The translations under genes and the position numbers were made by a program. The notes under the pieces were generated by a model. That model had not been told where the DNA came from and searched no databases. It saw only the letters and a list, made by a program, of their open reading frames with translations. A stretch of 12,763 nt of DNA, from NCBI GenBank assembly GCA_002340515.1, contig DDMF01000158.1, forward strand, positions 9,892-22,654, given 5' to 3'. Below, piece after piece: positions 7,478-12,763 of this stretch (positions within the stretch are counted from its first letter, which is position 1; every line of letters starts with the position of its first letter). This stretch comes from Rhodobacteraceae bacterium UBA2553 (lineage in GTDB: Bacteria > Pseudomonadota > Alphaproteobacteria > Rhodobacterales > Rhodobacteraceae).

Positions 7478-7999
7478 ATGGATGTGATGATGACTGGGAT
7501 CTGGGGGGCGGTTCTTGCCCTTTTTGCCGCAACAGCAACCGCGGATGACGTCACTGTGGATCTGGCACAGATGGCCCATGGAGATGGGACGATGCACACC
7601 GAACACATGGTGGATCAGGTGACGGACCCTATGGCAACAGCCGCCTCGGGTATGTTTCGGTTTGACCCGTCTTTGGTGCGCCTTGAACCGGGCGAGGCGA
7701 TCGTGTTCCTGAACTCAACCGGTGAACACACGGTGCATTCCATTCCGGCCTTGTGGGGCGCGGATATGCCCGAGGTGGCCATCTCAAACGCGCCACGGGT
7801 TGAGGTGCCGTTTCAGACCCCAGGCGTGTATGGGCTGCGCTGCCGCAGGCACAGGCAATACGGGATGGTGATGCTTGTGGTTGTTGGCGATGGCGGGGGG
7901 GTCACCGATATTGAACCCGCCCTGTCAAACCTGCGCGCTCGCCCAGCAGAAAAGGCGGCGTTTCGCGGGATTTGGAAAGACTATCAAGCGGGCCTTTAA
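7478..7999 (+). CDS. Pseudoazurin-like blue copper protein (cupredoxin), exported
   Basis: This is a 173-residue periplasmic cupredoxin. The ATG at 7478 has GGAG 6 nt upstream (7468-7471), so I prefer it to the in-frame TTG at 7466. A signal peptide covers about residues 1-22, with probable cleavage after ATATA. The type I copper ligands fit pseudoazurin: His84 in GEHTVHSIP, Cys122, His125 and Met130 in CRRHRQYGM. The barrel strand MFRFDPSLVRLEPGEAIVF is also typical. Pseudoazurins shuttle electrons to nitrite or nitrous oxide reductases and other acceptors. The mature protein is longer than the usual ~123 residues. It has a Met/His-rich N-terminal segment (Met32, His34, Met39, His40, His43, Met44) and a C-terminal tail after the copper loop. 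Expression is probably FNR-controlled. No denitrification gene is visible nearby, so its partner is unknown. Confidence 0.88.
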   Translation: MDVMMTGIWGAVLALFAATATADDVTVDLAQMAHGDGTMHTEHMVDQVTDPMATAASGMFRFDPSLVRLEPGEAIVFLNSTGEHTVHSIPALWGADMPEVAISNAPRVEVPFQTPGVYGLRCRRHRQYGMVMLVVVGDGGGVTDIEPALSNLRARPAEKAAFRGIWKDYQAGL

Positions 8000-8051
8000 G
8001 GGGGGACGTCACAGCCTGGCCTGCAGACCGTGACGCCATCCGTTTGACCCC

Positions 8052-8300
8052 TTACAGAATAATGTCCCGTGTGGGCAGCTTGCCTGTTCGGGCTTTCTGC
8101 GTTGTGTCCGTCAGCCCTACGTCTTTGTTCAGGTTTTCGGGCACGTCGGCGCGCCGTTTACGGTGTATCGCAGGCTGACCCGCAAAAAGCGCTGCGCGCA
8201 ACACGCGCCAGCGTCCGTGACGTTCCACAAGGGCAGCGATCACCTGTGCCATTGGGTTCTTGGGACGCGGTGGATAAATCAATGTTGTGATATCGCTCAT
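8052..8300 (-). CDS. Small DUF1127-like protein
   Basis: This is an 82-residue basic protein. It shares a pattern with the next small gene: an arginine-rich helix with G-x-x-R-V-x-R (GRWRVLRAAL, about 29-38), then a short helix ending in D-x-G-L (LNKDVGL, about 57-63). The second part resembles the C-terminal L-x-x-D-I-G-L signature of DUF1127 (YjiS-like) proteins, some of which bind RNA and assist small-RNA processing in Rhodobacter. The match is degenerate (Val for Ile). A good ribosome-binding site, AAAGGAA, lies about 6 nt before the ATG at 8300. The gene converges with the cupredoxin gene, 52 bp away, and a short palindrome lies upstream at 8336-8349. Family assignment is probable; function is inferred from the family only. 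Confidence 0.7.
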   Translation of the reverse strand: MSDITTLIYPPRPKNPMAQVIAALVERHGRWRVLRAALFAGQPAIHRKRRADVPENLNKDVGLTDTTQKARTGKLPTRDIIL

Positions 8301-8335
8301 GTGGCATTCCTTTCGTGATTCTTATGCGTTTTGCG

Positions 8336-8349
8336 ACCTCAAGTGAGGT
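8336..8349. promoter_or_regulatory. Short palindrome upstream of the small DUF1127-like gene
   Basis: ACCTCA at 8336-8341 and TGAGGT at 8344-8349 form a 6-2-6 palindrome, 36 bp upstream of the start at 8300. It could be an operator for a dimeric regulator. Its half-site recalls SoxR/MerR sites, but the spacing is shorter than in known SoxR boxes, so no regulator is named. Confidence 0.3.
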
Positions 8350-8512
8350 TCAGCTCAAGCATTAATTTGTCACCAAACTCGCCGCACAATGGCCGCACAT
8401 TGGACGTACGGGGCCATCCGATGGCGCAGCAGCGCATCGAGCATACGGGTCTGGTGGTGGTTTGGATGCGGCGCGACTGATCAGGAAATTGCCCCACCAG
8501 CCGCGCTTTGGA

Positions 8513-8737
8513 TTACATCATGAGATCTCGGAATGGCGGGGGTGGATCATGCGGCGGAAGTCCAATATCGCGCCGCAAATGATTGCTCATCCCTTTGTTC
8601 AGCGGGCGTTGCCGCAGACGTGCCAGCAGGTTTGCCAGCAGCACGCGGGCCACACGCAGGCCACCATATTCGGTGACGATCTCGTCGATCAGATCCTGAA
8701 GGCGCACGGCCCCAGGATGAAAATTACTGTCCATCAT
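8513..8737 (-). CDS. Small DUF1127-like protein, second copy
   Basis: This 74-residue protein reads, in its second half, LSNHLRRDIGL-like: GMSNHLRRDIGLPP at about residues 49-62, a good match to the DUF1127/YjiS-like C-terminal signature. The first half has GLRVARVLLANLLARLRQR (about 26-44), a basic helix that aligns with GRWRVLRAAL of the small gene at 8052. I start it at the tandem ATGs at 8737/8734, which fits the conserved domain; a longer reading to 8842 is Cys- and Phe-rich and does not look like this family. No strong ribosome-binding site precedes the start. It ends in a proline run and DLMM. The two small genes lie on the same strand with about 210 bp between them and are probably diverged paralogues. 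Confidence 0.65.
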   Translation of the reverse strand: MMDSNFHPGAVRLQDLIDEIVTEYGGLRVARVLLANLLARLRQRPLNKGMSNHLRRDIGLPPHDPPPPFRDLMM

Positions 8738-8993
8738 TTTAATGCAACCGGCGTATCGACCGGCCCTCTTGTTTGGATTGCACACAAGGTGCAGGTGAAA
8801 TGAAAGGGTGGATATCCCACAGCGAAACAAGGGCAACACCACGGGCGATAGGCCGGTGGTACTGGTCTTGTGCGAACGTATGCGGGAGGTGTCAGAAAGA
8901 TCCGGCGATCAGACAAATACACGCAGAAAGGCTCTGTGTGAGATGTTCAAAAAACCGGGGATGACGGGGCCAATTAGGCGGTGATACGGATGA
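8738..8993. other. Gene-poor stretch without a recognised feature
   Basis: Between the second DUF1127-like gene and the tiny ORF at 8994 I see no open frame with a credible start and ribosome-binding site, no tRNA-like structure, and no convincing terminator. Short open frames on both strands have atypical composition (Cys-, Arg- and Pro-rich). Decayed coding DNA or an untranslated RNA cannot be excluded. Together with 9057-9176 this makes a region of about 440 bp that is nearly empty. Confidence 0.5.
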
Positions 8994-9056
8994 TCACGAA
9001 GCGAAATAGGCCGGGGTTCCCGCTGCACGGAGGCAGAATGCGCTGATGTAGTTCAT
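8994..9056 (-). CDS. Candidate 20-residue small protein or leader peptide with an ideal ribosome-binding site
   Basis: On the minus strand a 7-base AAGGAGG (9063-9069) sits 6 nt before the ATG at 9056, the strongest ribosome-binding site in the window. The frame reads MNYISAFCLRAAGTPAYFAS and then stops at 8994. No family is recognised. The peptide is hydrophobic with one Cys and one Arg. Just before the stop, the sequence TTCGCTTCG is a near-duplication; without five of its bases the frame would continue into a short hydrophobic tail (VIIRITA, then stop). It could be a real microprotein, a leader peptide, or the start of a frameshifted gene. Nothing downstream looks like a regulated operon. 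Confidence 0.4.
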   Translation of the reverse strand: MNYISAFCLRAAGTPAYFAS

Positions 9057-9176
9057 GTTTAGCCTCCTTATTGTATGCGTTGCGGATGGGGGTGTTTTAG
9101 CGCAAACAGAGTGCGGATCAACCAGCAGTTTACAGAAAAGCCCACCTGTGGCGCAAAAGGCACGTCAGTGCGGATG

Positions 9177-9452
9177 TCAGTGGCGATGCGTGTCGTCGGT
9201 GCAGGTTTTGTTGTCAGATGTGTTTTGGTCCGGCACCGGGTCGTACCCGCAATTGCCCCACGGATGACAGCGCCCGATGCGTTTCGCGGCAAGCCAGCTG
9301 CCTTTGATCGCGCCGTGTTTTTCCAAGGCTTCCAGCGCATAGGCGGAACAGGTTGGCTGATAACGGCAATTAAACCCGACCCACGGCGAGAAAATCATCC
9401 GATAGGCGCGGATCGGCAGGGCGGCGATATGAGCAAGTGGGGTCATTGACAT
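9177..9452 (-). CDS. yidD: Membrane protein insertion efficiency factor YidD
   Basis: YidD is a small protein at the inner face of the membrane that helps YidC-dependent insertion of membrane proteins. The 91-residue product has the whole family signature: an amphipathic N-terminus with YRMIFSPWVG, the cysteine motif CRYQPTCSAYALEALEKHG, and RIGRCHPWGNCGYDPVP. A polar tail with Cys and His (TCTDDTHRH) follows and is typically variable. The start is the ATG at 9452 or, six bases in, 9446; neither has a strong ribosome-binding site. It follows rnpA after 74 bp that contain the 8-bp repeat array, and belongs to the rpmH-rnpA-yidD cluster. In most relatives yidC lies close by; here it is about 4.4 kb further on. 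Confidence 0.95.
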   Translation of the reverse strand: MSMTPLAHIAALPIRAYRMIFSPWVGFNCRYQPTCSAYALEALEKHGAIKGSWLAAKRIGRCHPWGNCGYDPVPDQNTSDNKTCTDDTHRH

Positions 9453-9478
9453 AATCTGGGGCCTGCCGTGTGGCTTTT

Positions 9479-9534
9479 CTAGTTTTCTAGTTTTCTAGTT
9501 TTCTAGTTTTCTAGTTTTCTAGTTTTCTAGTTTT
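9479..9534. repeat. Seven perfect copies of an 8-bp tandem repeat at the rnpA stop codon
   Basis: The unit is CTAGTTTT on the plus strand and AAAACTAG on the minus strand, repeated seven times without error, with a partial eighth (TTTT) at 9475. The TAG in the first minus-strand unit (9527-9529) is the rnpA stop codon. Because 8 is not a multiple of 3, TAG occurs in all three frames within any three units. The array lies between rnpA and yidD. Such perfect arrays change length by slippage, which would not alter RnpA. Confidence 0.97.
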
Positions 9535-10000
9535 TGCGGGGCTTGCGCGGGGCGTGGATGTCTTTGATGGCGCGGATAAGGTCTGTGGTCAGATCACTAT
9601 AGGTGCGCGTTGCGGTGGCGTCTTTGCGGCCGATCAGCACATAGTCCCAACCTTGTTGACCAAGCTCGGGCAAAACCTCGCGCGCAATGGCGCGCAGGCG
9701 ACGCTTGGCACGGTTGCGTGCCACGGCATTGCCGACCTTTTTGGAACAGGTAAAGCCGACACGAATGCCTGCGTCAGGCTCTTCGCCATCACGCCGTTTG
9801 CGGGCTTGCAGCATAAAGGCCGGCTGTGGCGCACGGCGCGCGCGGGCAGCGGCCAGAAAATCGCGCCTTTGGGTCAGGGTGATCAGTTTTTCAGACATAT
9901 CATCACTGAATGTGTCACTTTGGGTATCGCCACGCGCAAAAACCGCCGCAGACCCAGTGGTCTCGGCGGTTTGCGTCTTGTTACTGTCTGGTGCAGTCAT
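9527..10000 (-). CDS. rnpA: Ribonuclease P protein component
   Basis: RnpA is the protein subunit of RNase P, which removes the 5' leader from tRNA precursors. The core starts near LTQRRDFLAAARA and includes the RNR signature in GFTCSKKVGNAVARNRAKRR (about 82-101), followed by GWDYVLIGR. Counting from the ATG at 10000 the protein has 157 residues, longer than the usual ~115-125, because of a polar 34-residue N-terminal extension rich in Thr, Ser and Asp. The alternative ATG at 9898 would give a compact 123-residue protein. I prefer 10000 because it lies 15 bp after the rpmH stop, whereas 9898 leaves a 117-bp gap; neither has a clear ribosome-binding site. The stop codon lies inside the 8-bp repeat array. 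Confidence 0.93.
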   Translation of the reverse strand: MTAPDSNKTQTAETTGSAAVFARGDTQSDTFSDDMSEKLITLTQRRDFLAAARARRAPQPAFMLQARKRRDGEEPDAGIRVGFTCSKKVGNAVARNRAKRRLRAIAREVLPELGQQGWDYVLIGRKDATATRTYSDLTTDLIRAIKDIHAPRKPRKN

Positions 10001-10015
10001 GACTGCAACCAACGC

Positions 10016-10150
10016 TTATGCGCTCAGCAACTTCCGGCCTTTTGCGCGACGCGCATTCAGGATCTTACGGCCAGCTTTGGTGGCCATACGTGAGCGGAAG
10101 CCGTGACGGCGTTTGCGAACCAGGTTCGAGGGTTGGTAGGTGCGTTTCAT
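10016..10150 (-). CDS. rpmH: 50S ribosomal protein L34
   Basis: The 44-residue product begins MKRTYQPSNLVRKRRHGF and continues with RSRMATKAGRKILNARRAKGR, ending KLLSA; this is the invariant pattern of bacterial L34. L34 is a late-assembling protein of the large ribosomal subunit. GGAG lies about 8 nt before the ATG at 10150, and a promoter is visible at 10258-10286. The gene is followed at 15 bp by rnpA, the usual order in bacteria. It is the first gene of the rpmH-rnpA-yidD cluster. Confidence 0.98.
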   Translation of the reverse strand: MKRTYQPSNLVRKRRHGFRSRMATKAGRKILNARRAKGRKLLSA

Positions 10151-10198
10151 CGCCCGTCTCCGTTTAAGCCCGTTTCCATCTGATGCGGTTCTGCGCTC

Positions 10199-10213
10199 TG
10201 ATCTCTCAGATCA
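10199..10213 (-). other. Small hairpin in the rpmH leader
   Basis: TGATCT at 10199-10204 and AGATCA at 10208-10213 form a 6-bp stem with a 3-nt loop, inside the predicted 5' untranslated region of rpmH, about 50 nt before the start codon. Role unknown; it could influence leader stability. Confidence 0.35.
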
Positions 10214-10257
10214 ACAGCCCGCGGAAGGATTCGGGACAAGTGTCATTCGAAGCCCGG

Positions 10258-10286
10258 TCTATAGGGGGCATTTGGCGGCAAGTCAA
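10258..10286 (-). promoter_or_regulatory. Sigma70-type promoter of rpmH-rnpA-yidD
   Basis: On the minus strand, TTGACT (10281-10286) and TATAGA (10258-10263) are separated by exactly 17 bp, close to the TTGACA/TATAAT consensus. Transcription would start near 10251, leaving a leader of about 100 nt before rpmH. It is the best-formed housekeeping promoter in the window and suits a highly expressed ribosomal gene. Confidence 0.7.
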
Positions 10287-10368
10287 ATGGGGCAAGCAAG
10301 ATTTCTTGCCAAATGATTGCCCAAGGGGCCGGATTGTTTGGGCCGCCCGCTGGGAATGCTTCAAGTGA

Positions 10369-10480
10369 CCTATTAAAGCGTTTCCAGTTCACATTGTATC
10401 GCTTGTTCGCGGCCTTTCGCTACGCTCAAACGCGAAAAGCGATAGCAGATGCGTCTATAAAAACTGGAAACGCTCTAGGT
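10369..10480. repeat. Nested inverted repeat at the 3' end of lysE, MITE- or REP-like
   Basis: Perfect 13-bp outer arms, AGCGTTTCCAGTT (10377-10389) and AACTGGAAACGCT (10462-10474), are flanked by a further ACCTA/TAGGT pair. Inside, TATCGCTTGTTCGCG (10397-10411) pairs with CGCGAAAAGCGATA (10431-10444), with one bulged base. The lysE stop codon (TAG, 10475-10477) sits in the flanking arm. The form suits a small mobile palindromic element or an extended terminator. No transposase or obvious target duplication is visible. Confidence 0.75.
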
Positions 10481-11116
10481 GGCGCGTCGCAAGGCCCGAC
10501 CTGCCTCTGTGATCATCAAAAGGCCGGCCGTGCCAATAAAGGCGGCAGCCCAACGGTTCATGGTTTTTAGCGTGCTGGAACGTGCCAAAACCCGGCCTGC
10601 TTTATTGGCCAATAAGGCATAGGGGGTGAGCACGGCGAAAAGCACAGCCACGCTGACCAGCACCAACAGGCTCCATTCCGTCAGCCCTACGGCGTTCAGG
10701 TCCAGAACACTCGGCACAAGGGCAAGATAGAAGATGATCGCCTTTGGATTGCTCATCGTGATGGAAAAGGCCGAGAGCATCGTTTTGGGCGTGTTGTGCT
10801 TGCGCGACTTTGCCATTTTTGGCGCTTTGGGGTCACTGGTCCAGAATTGATAGGCCAAATAGGTCAGATACAATCCGCCCAGCAATTTCAAGACAATCAT
10901 CGCCCCCGCAAAACTTTTGGCAACAGCGGCAAGCCCGGCGACCGCGATGGTCAGATACACAACATCCCCACAGGCAATGCCCAAAATAAAGACCAAAGCG
11001 TTGCGCAAAGATCCCCCCATGGCCTGCCCCACAAGGGCGGCAATTCCGGGGCCGGGGATGGCAGCAGCAATCCCAAGCGCAAGCGCATAGGTGATGAGAG
11101 AGGTCAAAAGGTCCAT
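10475..11116 (-). CDS. LysE/RhtB family amino-acid exporter
   Basis: This 213-residue inner-membrane protein belongs to the LysE/RhtB translocator family, which exports amino acids or related metabolites. It has about six hydrophobic segments and the family N-terminal motif IPGPG at 20-24. A second conserved stretch is GLYLTYLAYQFW at about 81-92, followed by a basic loop (KAPKMAKSRKHN) and SNPKAIIFYLALVP at about 122-135. AAAGGA lies about 10 nt before the ATG at 11116. The coding sequence ends at LRRAT, with the stop codon inside the flanking arm of the nested inverted repeat, so the repeat may have set the present C-terminus. The substrate cannot be told from the sequence. It is divergent from the TVP38 gene. 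Confidence 0.9.
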   Translation of the reverse strand: MDLLTSLITYALALGIAAAIPGPGIAALVGQAMGGSLRNALVFILGIACGDVVYLTIAVAGLAAVAKSFAGAMIVLKLLGGLYLTYLAYQFWTSDPKAPKMAKSRKHNTPKTMLSAFSITMSNPKAIIFYLALVPSVLDLNAVGLTEWSLLVLVSVAVLFAVLTPYALLANKAGRVLARSSTLKTMNRWAAAFIGTAGLLMITEAGRALRRAT

Positions 11117-11247
11117 CAGGGGCGTCCTTTGGGCAAAAATACCGGATGACCTAAGCGCAATATGTGACAGAGGTCGAGGGGTTTTTCCCGAATTTGTGGT
11201 GTCTTAGCGCCGCAACTGAAATGTTTTGTAACCTTTCGCCCCGATAT

Positions 11248-11275
11248 TCTCACCTCAGTTCAAGCAACTGTGAGA
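11248..11275 (+). promoter_or_regulatory. Imperfect hairpin or operator upstream of the TVP38 gene
   Basis: TCTCAC (11248-11253) plus AGTT (11257-11260) pair with AACT (11266-11269) plus GTGAGA (11270-11275), leaving a 3-nt bulge and a 5-nt loop. It lies about 70 bp upstream of the start at 11345, either in the leader or as an operator. I found no convincing -35/-10 pair beside it. Confidence 0.3.
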
Positions 11276-11344
11276 TCATATGTCGGTGGGTAGGCAAGCC
11301 CGCCCCCAACCCTCATGTTGCCCGCAACGTGAAAGGAATACCCG

Positions 11345-12112
11345 ATGACTTCATCTGATGGCTCGGTCCCAAGGACACATGACATGCCCCACCCTAAGCC
11401 ACTTTCGGCCAACCCGCTTTTGAAACGCCTGCCGCTGATTGCCATTCTGGCCGTGGCGGTCATCGGCGCGTTTACCCTGCGCGATTATCTGAGCTTTGAG
11501 ACCTTGGCTGAGAACCGCGAGGCTTTGATCGGCTTTCGCGATGCCAATTATCTGTTGGCGGTTCTGGTGTTTGTCGCCGCTTATGTGGTGATTGTTGGGT
11601 TCTCCCTGCCCGGGGCAACGATTGCGACGCTCACGGGGGGCTTTCTCTTTGGCACTTTCCCCGGAGTCCTCTTTAACATGACCGGGGCCACCATCGGTGC
11701 GATTGTAATCTTTCTGGCCGCACGCTGGGGGCTGGGCGAAAAGCTCGCCGCAAAAATGGAGAGCTCGGACGGGGCCGTGAAGCAGATCAAAGATGGCATT
11801 GATGAAAACCAATGGTCGGTTCTCTTTCTGATCCGCCTTGTGCCTGCGGTGCCGTTTTTTGTGGCCAATCTGATCCCCGCACTGGTGGGCGTGCCGCTTT
11901 ACCGCTTTGCGATCTCAACCTTTGTGGGCATCATTCCGGGCGGGCTGGTCTATACTTCAGTGGGCGCGGGGCTGGGCGAAGTGTTTGCCCGTGGTGAGAC
12001 GCCGAACTTGGGCATCATTTTTGAACCTCATATCCTGTTGCCAATCTTGGGTCTTGTGGCGCTGGCCGCCCTTCCCATGGTGCTGAAAGTCCTGAAAAAA
12101 GGAACTGCGTGA
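11345..12112 (+). CDS. TVP38/TMEM64 (VTT domain) family membrane protein
   Basis: This 255-residue integral membrane protein has the VTT (DedA-like) domain: a membrane segment at about 30-46, a second at about 70-88, then SLPGATIATLTGGFLFGTFPG (about 87-107), AARWGLGEKLA, RLVPAVPFFVANLIPALVG and FVGIIPGGLVYTSVGAG. The N-terminus is cytoplasmic and polar. DedA/VTT proteins are membrane proteins linked to lipid scrambling or flipping and to membrane homeostasis; the role of this subfamily is not settled. AAAGGAA lies about 8 nt before the ATG at 11345. Its stop overlaps the start of the next gene (TGATG), so the two are cotranslated. Fusions of a VTT domain with an FAD-dependent oxidoreductase exist elsewhere, which supports a functional link here. 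Confidence 0.92.
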   Translation: MTSSDGSVPRTHDMPHPKPLSANPLLKRLPLIAILAVAVIGAFTLRDYLSFETLAENREALIGFRDANYLLAVLVFVAAYVVIVGFSLPGATIATLTGGFLFGTFPGVLFNMTGATIGAIVIFLAARWGLGEKLAAKMESSDGAVKQIKDGIDENQWSVLFLIRLVPAVPFFVANLIPALVGVPLYRFAISTFVGIIPGGLVYTSVGAGLGEVFARGETPNLGIIFEPHILLPILGLVALAALPMVLKVLKKGTA

Positions 12113-12763
12113 TGAAGCGTATCAAGACAGATATCTGCGTGATTGGCGCTGGATCCGGTGGGCTTTCGGTCGCGGCGGGGGCGGTGCAAATGGGCGCGTC
12201 TGTTGTGCTACTAGAGGGGCACAAGATGGGCGGCGATTGCCTGAACTATGGCTGTGTGCCGTCCAAGGCGCTTTTGCACGCAGGCCAAAAAGGTATGGAT
12301 TGGAAAGCGGCCCACGACCATGTGCGCGCCACCATCGCCACAATTGAACCCCACGATTCGGTGGAGCGGTTTCAGGGTCTGGGCGTTAATGTGATCACCG
12401 AATACGGCAGTTTCATTTCGCGCAGCGAAGTGCAGGCGGGAGATACTATCATTGAAGCCCGCCGTTTTGTGATCTCAACCGGGTCATCCCCCTTTGTGCC
12501 GCCGATCCCCGGATTGGATCAGGTGCCGCATCTGACCAATGAACAAATCTTTGATCTGGACGATCAGCCAAAGCATCTTTTGATCATCGGCGCCGGGCCC
12601 ATCGGGCTGGAAATGGCACAGGCGCATCGGCGTCTGGGCTGTGAAGTCACGGTGATCGAAGGGGCCAAGGCGCTGGGCCGGGATGATCCGGAAATGGCAG
12701 TGCAGGTGCTGGACGCCCTGCGCGCAGATGGGATCAGTATCGAAGAAGAGGCCCTTGCCGCCG
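12112..12763 (+). CDS. FAD-dependent pyridine nucleotide-disulfide oxidoreductase, N-terminal part (partial)
   Basis: About 217 N-terminal residues are visible; the gene runs off the right edge. It has the class I disulfide reductase layout: FAD-binding GAGSGG at 12-17, the redox pair Cys43/Cys48 in GGDCLNYGCVPSKAL, the STGSSPFVPPIPG segment typical of the FAD domain, and a second Rossmann motif IIGAGPIGLEMA for NAD(P)H. The family includes dihydrolipoamide dehydrogenase, glutathione reductase and mercuric reductase. It resembles the mercuric-reductase-like branch often paired with TVP38 proteins rather than the lpd of a 2-oxoacid dehydrogenase operon, but the substrate is unknown. No N-terminal heavy-metal-associated domain is present. 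Its ATG overlaps the TVP38 stop codon by one base (TGATG). Confidence 0.93.
   Translation, partial: MKRIKTDICVIGAGSGGLSVAAGAVQMGASVVLLEGHKMGGDCLNYGCVPSKALLHAGQKGMDWKAAHDHVRATIATIEPHDSVERFQGLGVNVITEYGSFISRSEVQAGDTIIEARRFVISTGSSPFVPPIPGLDQVPHLTNEQIFDLDDQPKHLLIIGAGPIGLEMAQAHRRLGCEVTVIEGAKALGRDDPEMAVQVLDALRADGISIEEEALAA

Noticed and set aside
8007..8035. CGTCAC/GTGACG hairpin between the cupredoxin gene and the first DUF1127-like gene as a terminator
   Set aside because: The stem is only 6 bp with a 17-nt loop and no T-run follows on either strand.
8301..8512. Possible gene remnant between the two DUF1127-like genes
   Set aside because: Short frames on both strands (for example one starting near 8420 on the plus strand) have no ribosome-binding site and no recognisable domain; only the palindrome at 8336-8349 is supported.
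8738..8842. N-terminal extension of the second DUF1127-like protein
   Set aside because: The added residues are Cys-, Phe- and Leu-rich and unlike the basic family; the tandem ATGs at 8737/8734 fit better.
9479..9534. CRISPR-like array
   Set aside because: The 8-bp units are directly adjacent with no spacers and no cas genes are near; it is a simple tandem repeat.
10291..10310. GGCAAG/CTTGCC inverted repeat upstream of the rpmH promoter as an operator
   Set aside because: It lies upstream of the -35 in GC-mixed DNA with alternative pairings and no known regulator; too weak to annotate.

Overview
The window looks like a chromosomal segment of an alphaproteobacterium of the Rhodobacteraceae (Roseobacter group). 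This rests on the protein character of YidC, RnpA and the small DUF1127-like proteins, on the neighbourhood rpmH-rnpA-yidD ... yidC-MOSC-yihA ... argB, and on a perfect FNR/FnrL-type box. Most of it is ordinary core genome. No prophage, transposase, CRISPR array, tRNA or rRNA is visible.

Layout, left to right. A 5' portion of argB (- strand) runs off the left edge. Divergent from it is a short-chain dehydrogenase (+). An unusual AT-rich intergenic region (about 1380-1507) follows, made of four degenerate units repeated every 32 bp. Then comes a tightly coupled minus-strand operon yidC > MOSC-domain protein > yihA, with a TGATG junction and an ATGA junction. Upstream of yidC lie a membrane protein with a degenerate GGDEF and an apparently intact EAL domain, and then ttcA, both on the minus strand. 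Divergent from ttcA is a pseudoazurin-like cupredoxin (+), with a perfect TTGAT-N4-ATCAA box in the shared upstream region. Next are two small DUF1127-like genes (-) and a gene-poor stretch that holds one 20-codon ORF with an ideal ribosome-binding site.

The region from 9177 to 10290 is the ribosome and membrane-biogenesis cluster rpmH > rnpA > yidD (-), with a well-formed sigma70-type promoter before rpmH. A seven-copy 8-bp tandem repeat begins at the rnpA stop codon. Further right are a nested inverted repeat at the 3' end of a LysE/RhtB exporter gene (-), then a TVP38/TMEM64 membrane protein (+) translationally coupled to a pyridine nucleotide-disulfide oxidoreductase that runs off the right edge.

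Functional links. RpmH, RnpA, YidD, YidC and YihA together serve ribosome assembly, RNA processing and membrane protein insertion. The usual cluster is interrupted here by about 4.4 kb of signalling, tRNA-modification, copper-protein and small-RNA-binding-type genes, and by the dehydrogenase before argB. The most notable non-coding signals are the 32-bp-phased repeat array, the 8-bp repeat with in-frame stops, the nested palindrome after lysE, the FNR box and a CtrA-like site before the EAL gene. I did not find a clear new multi-gene system.
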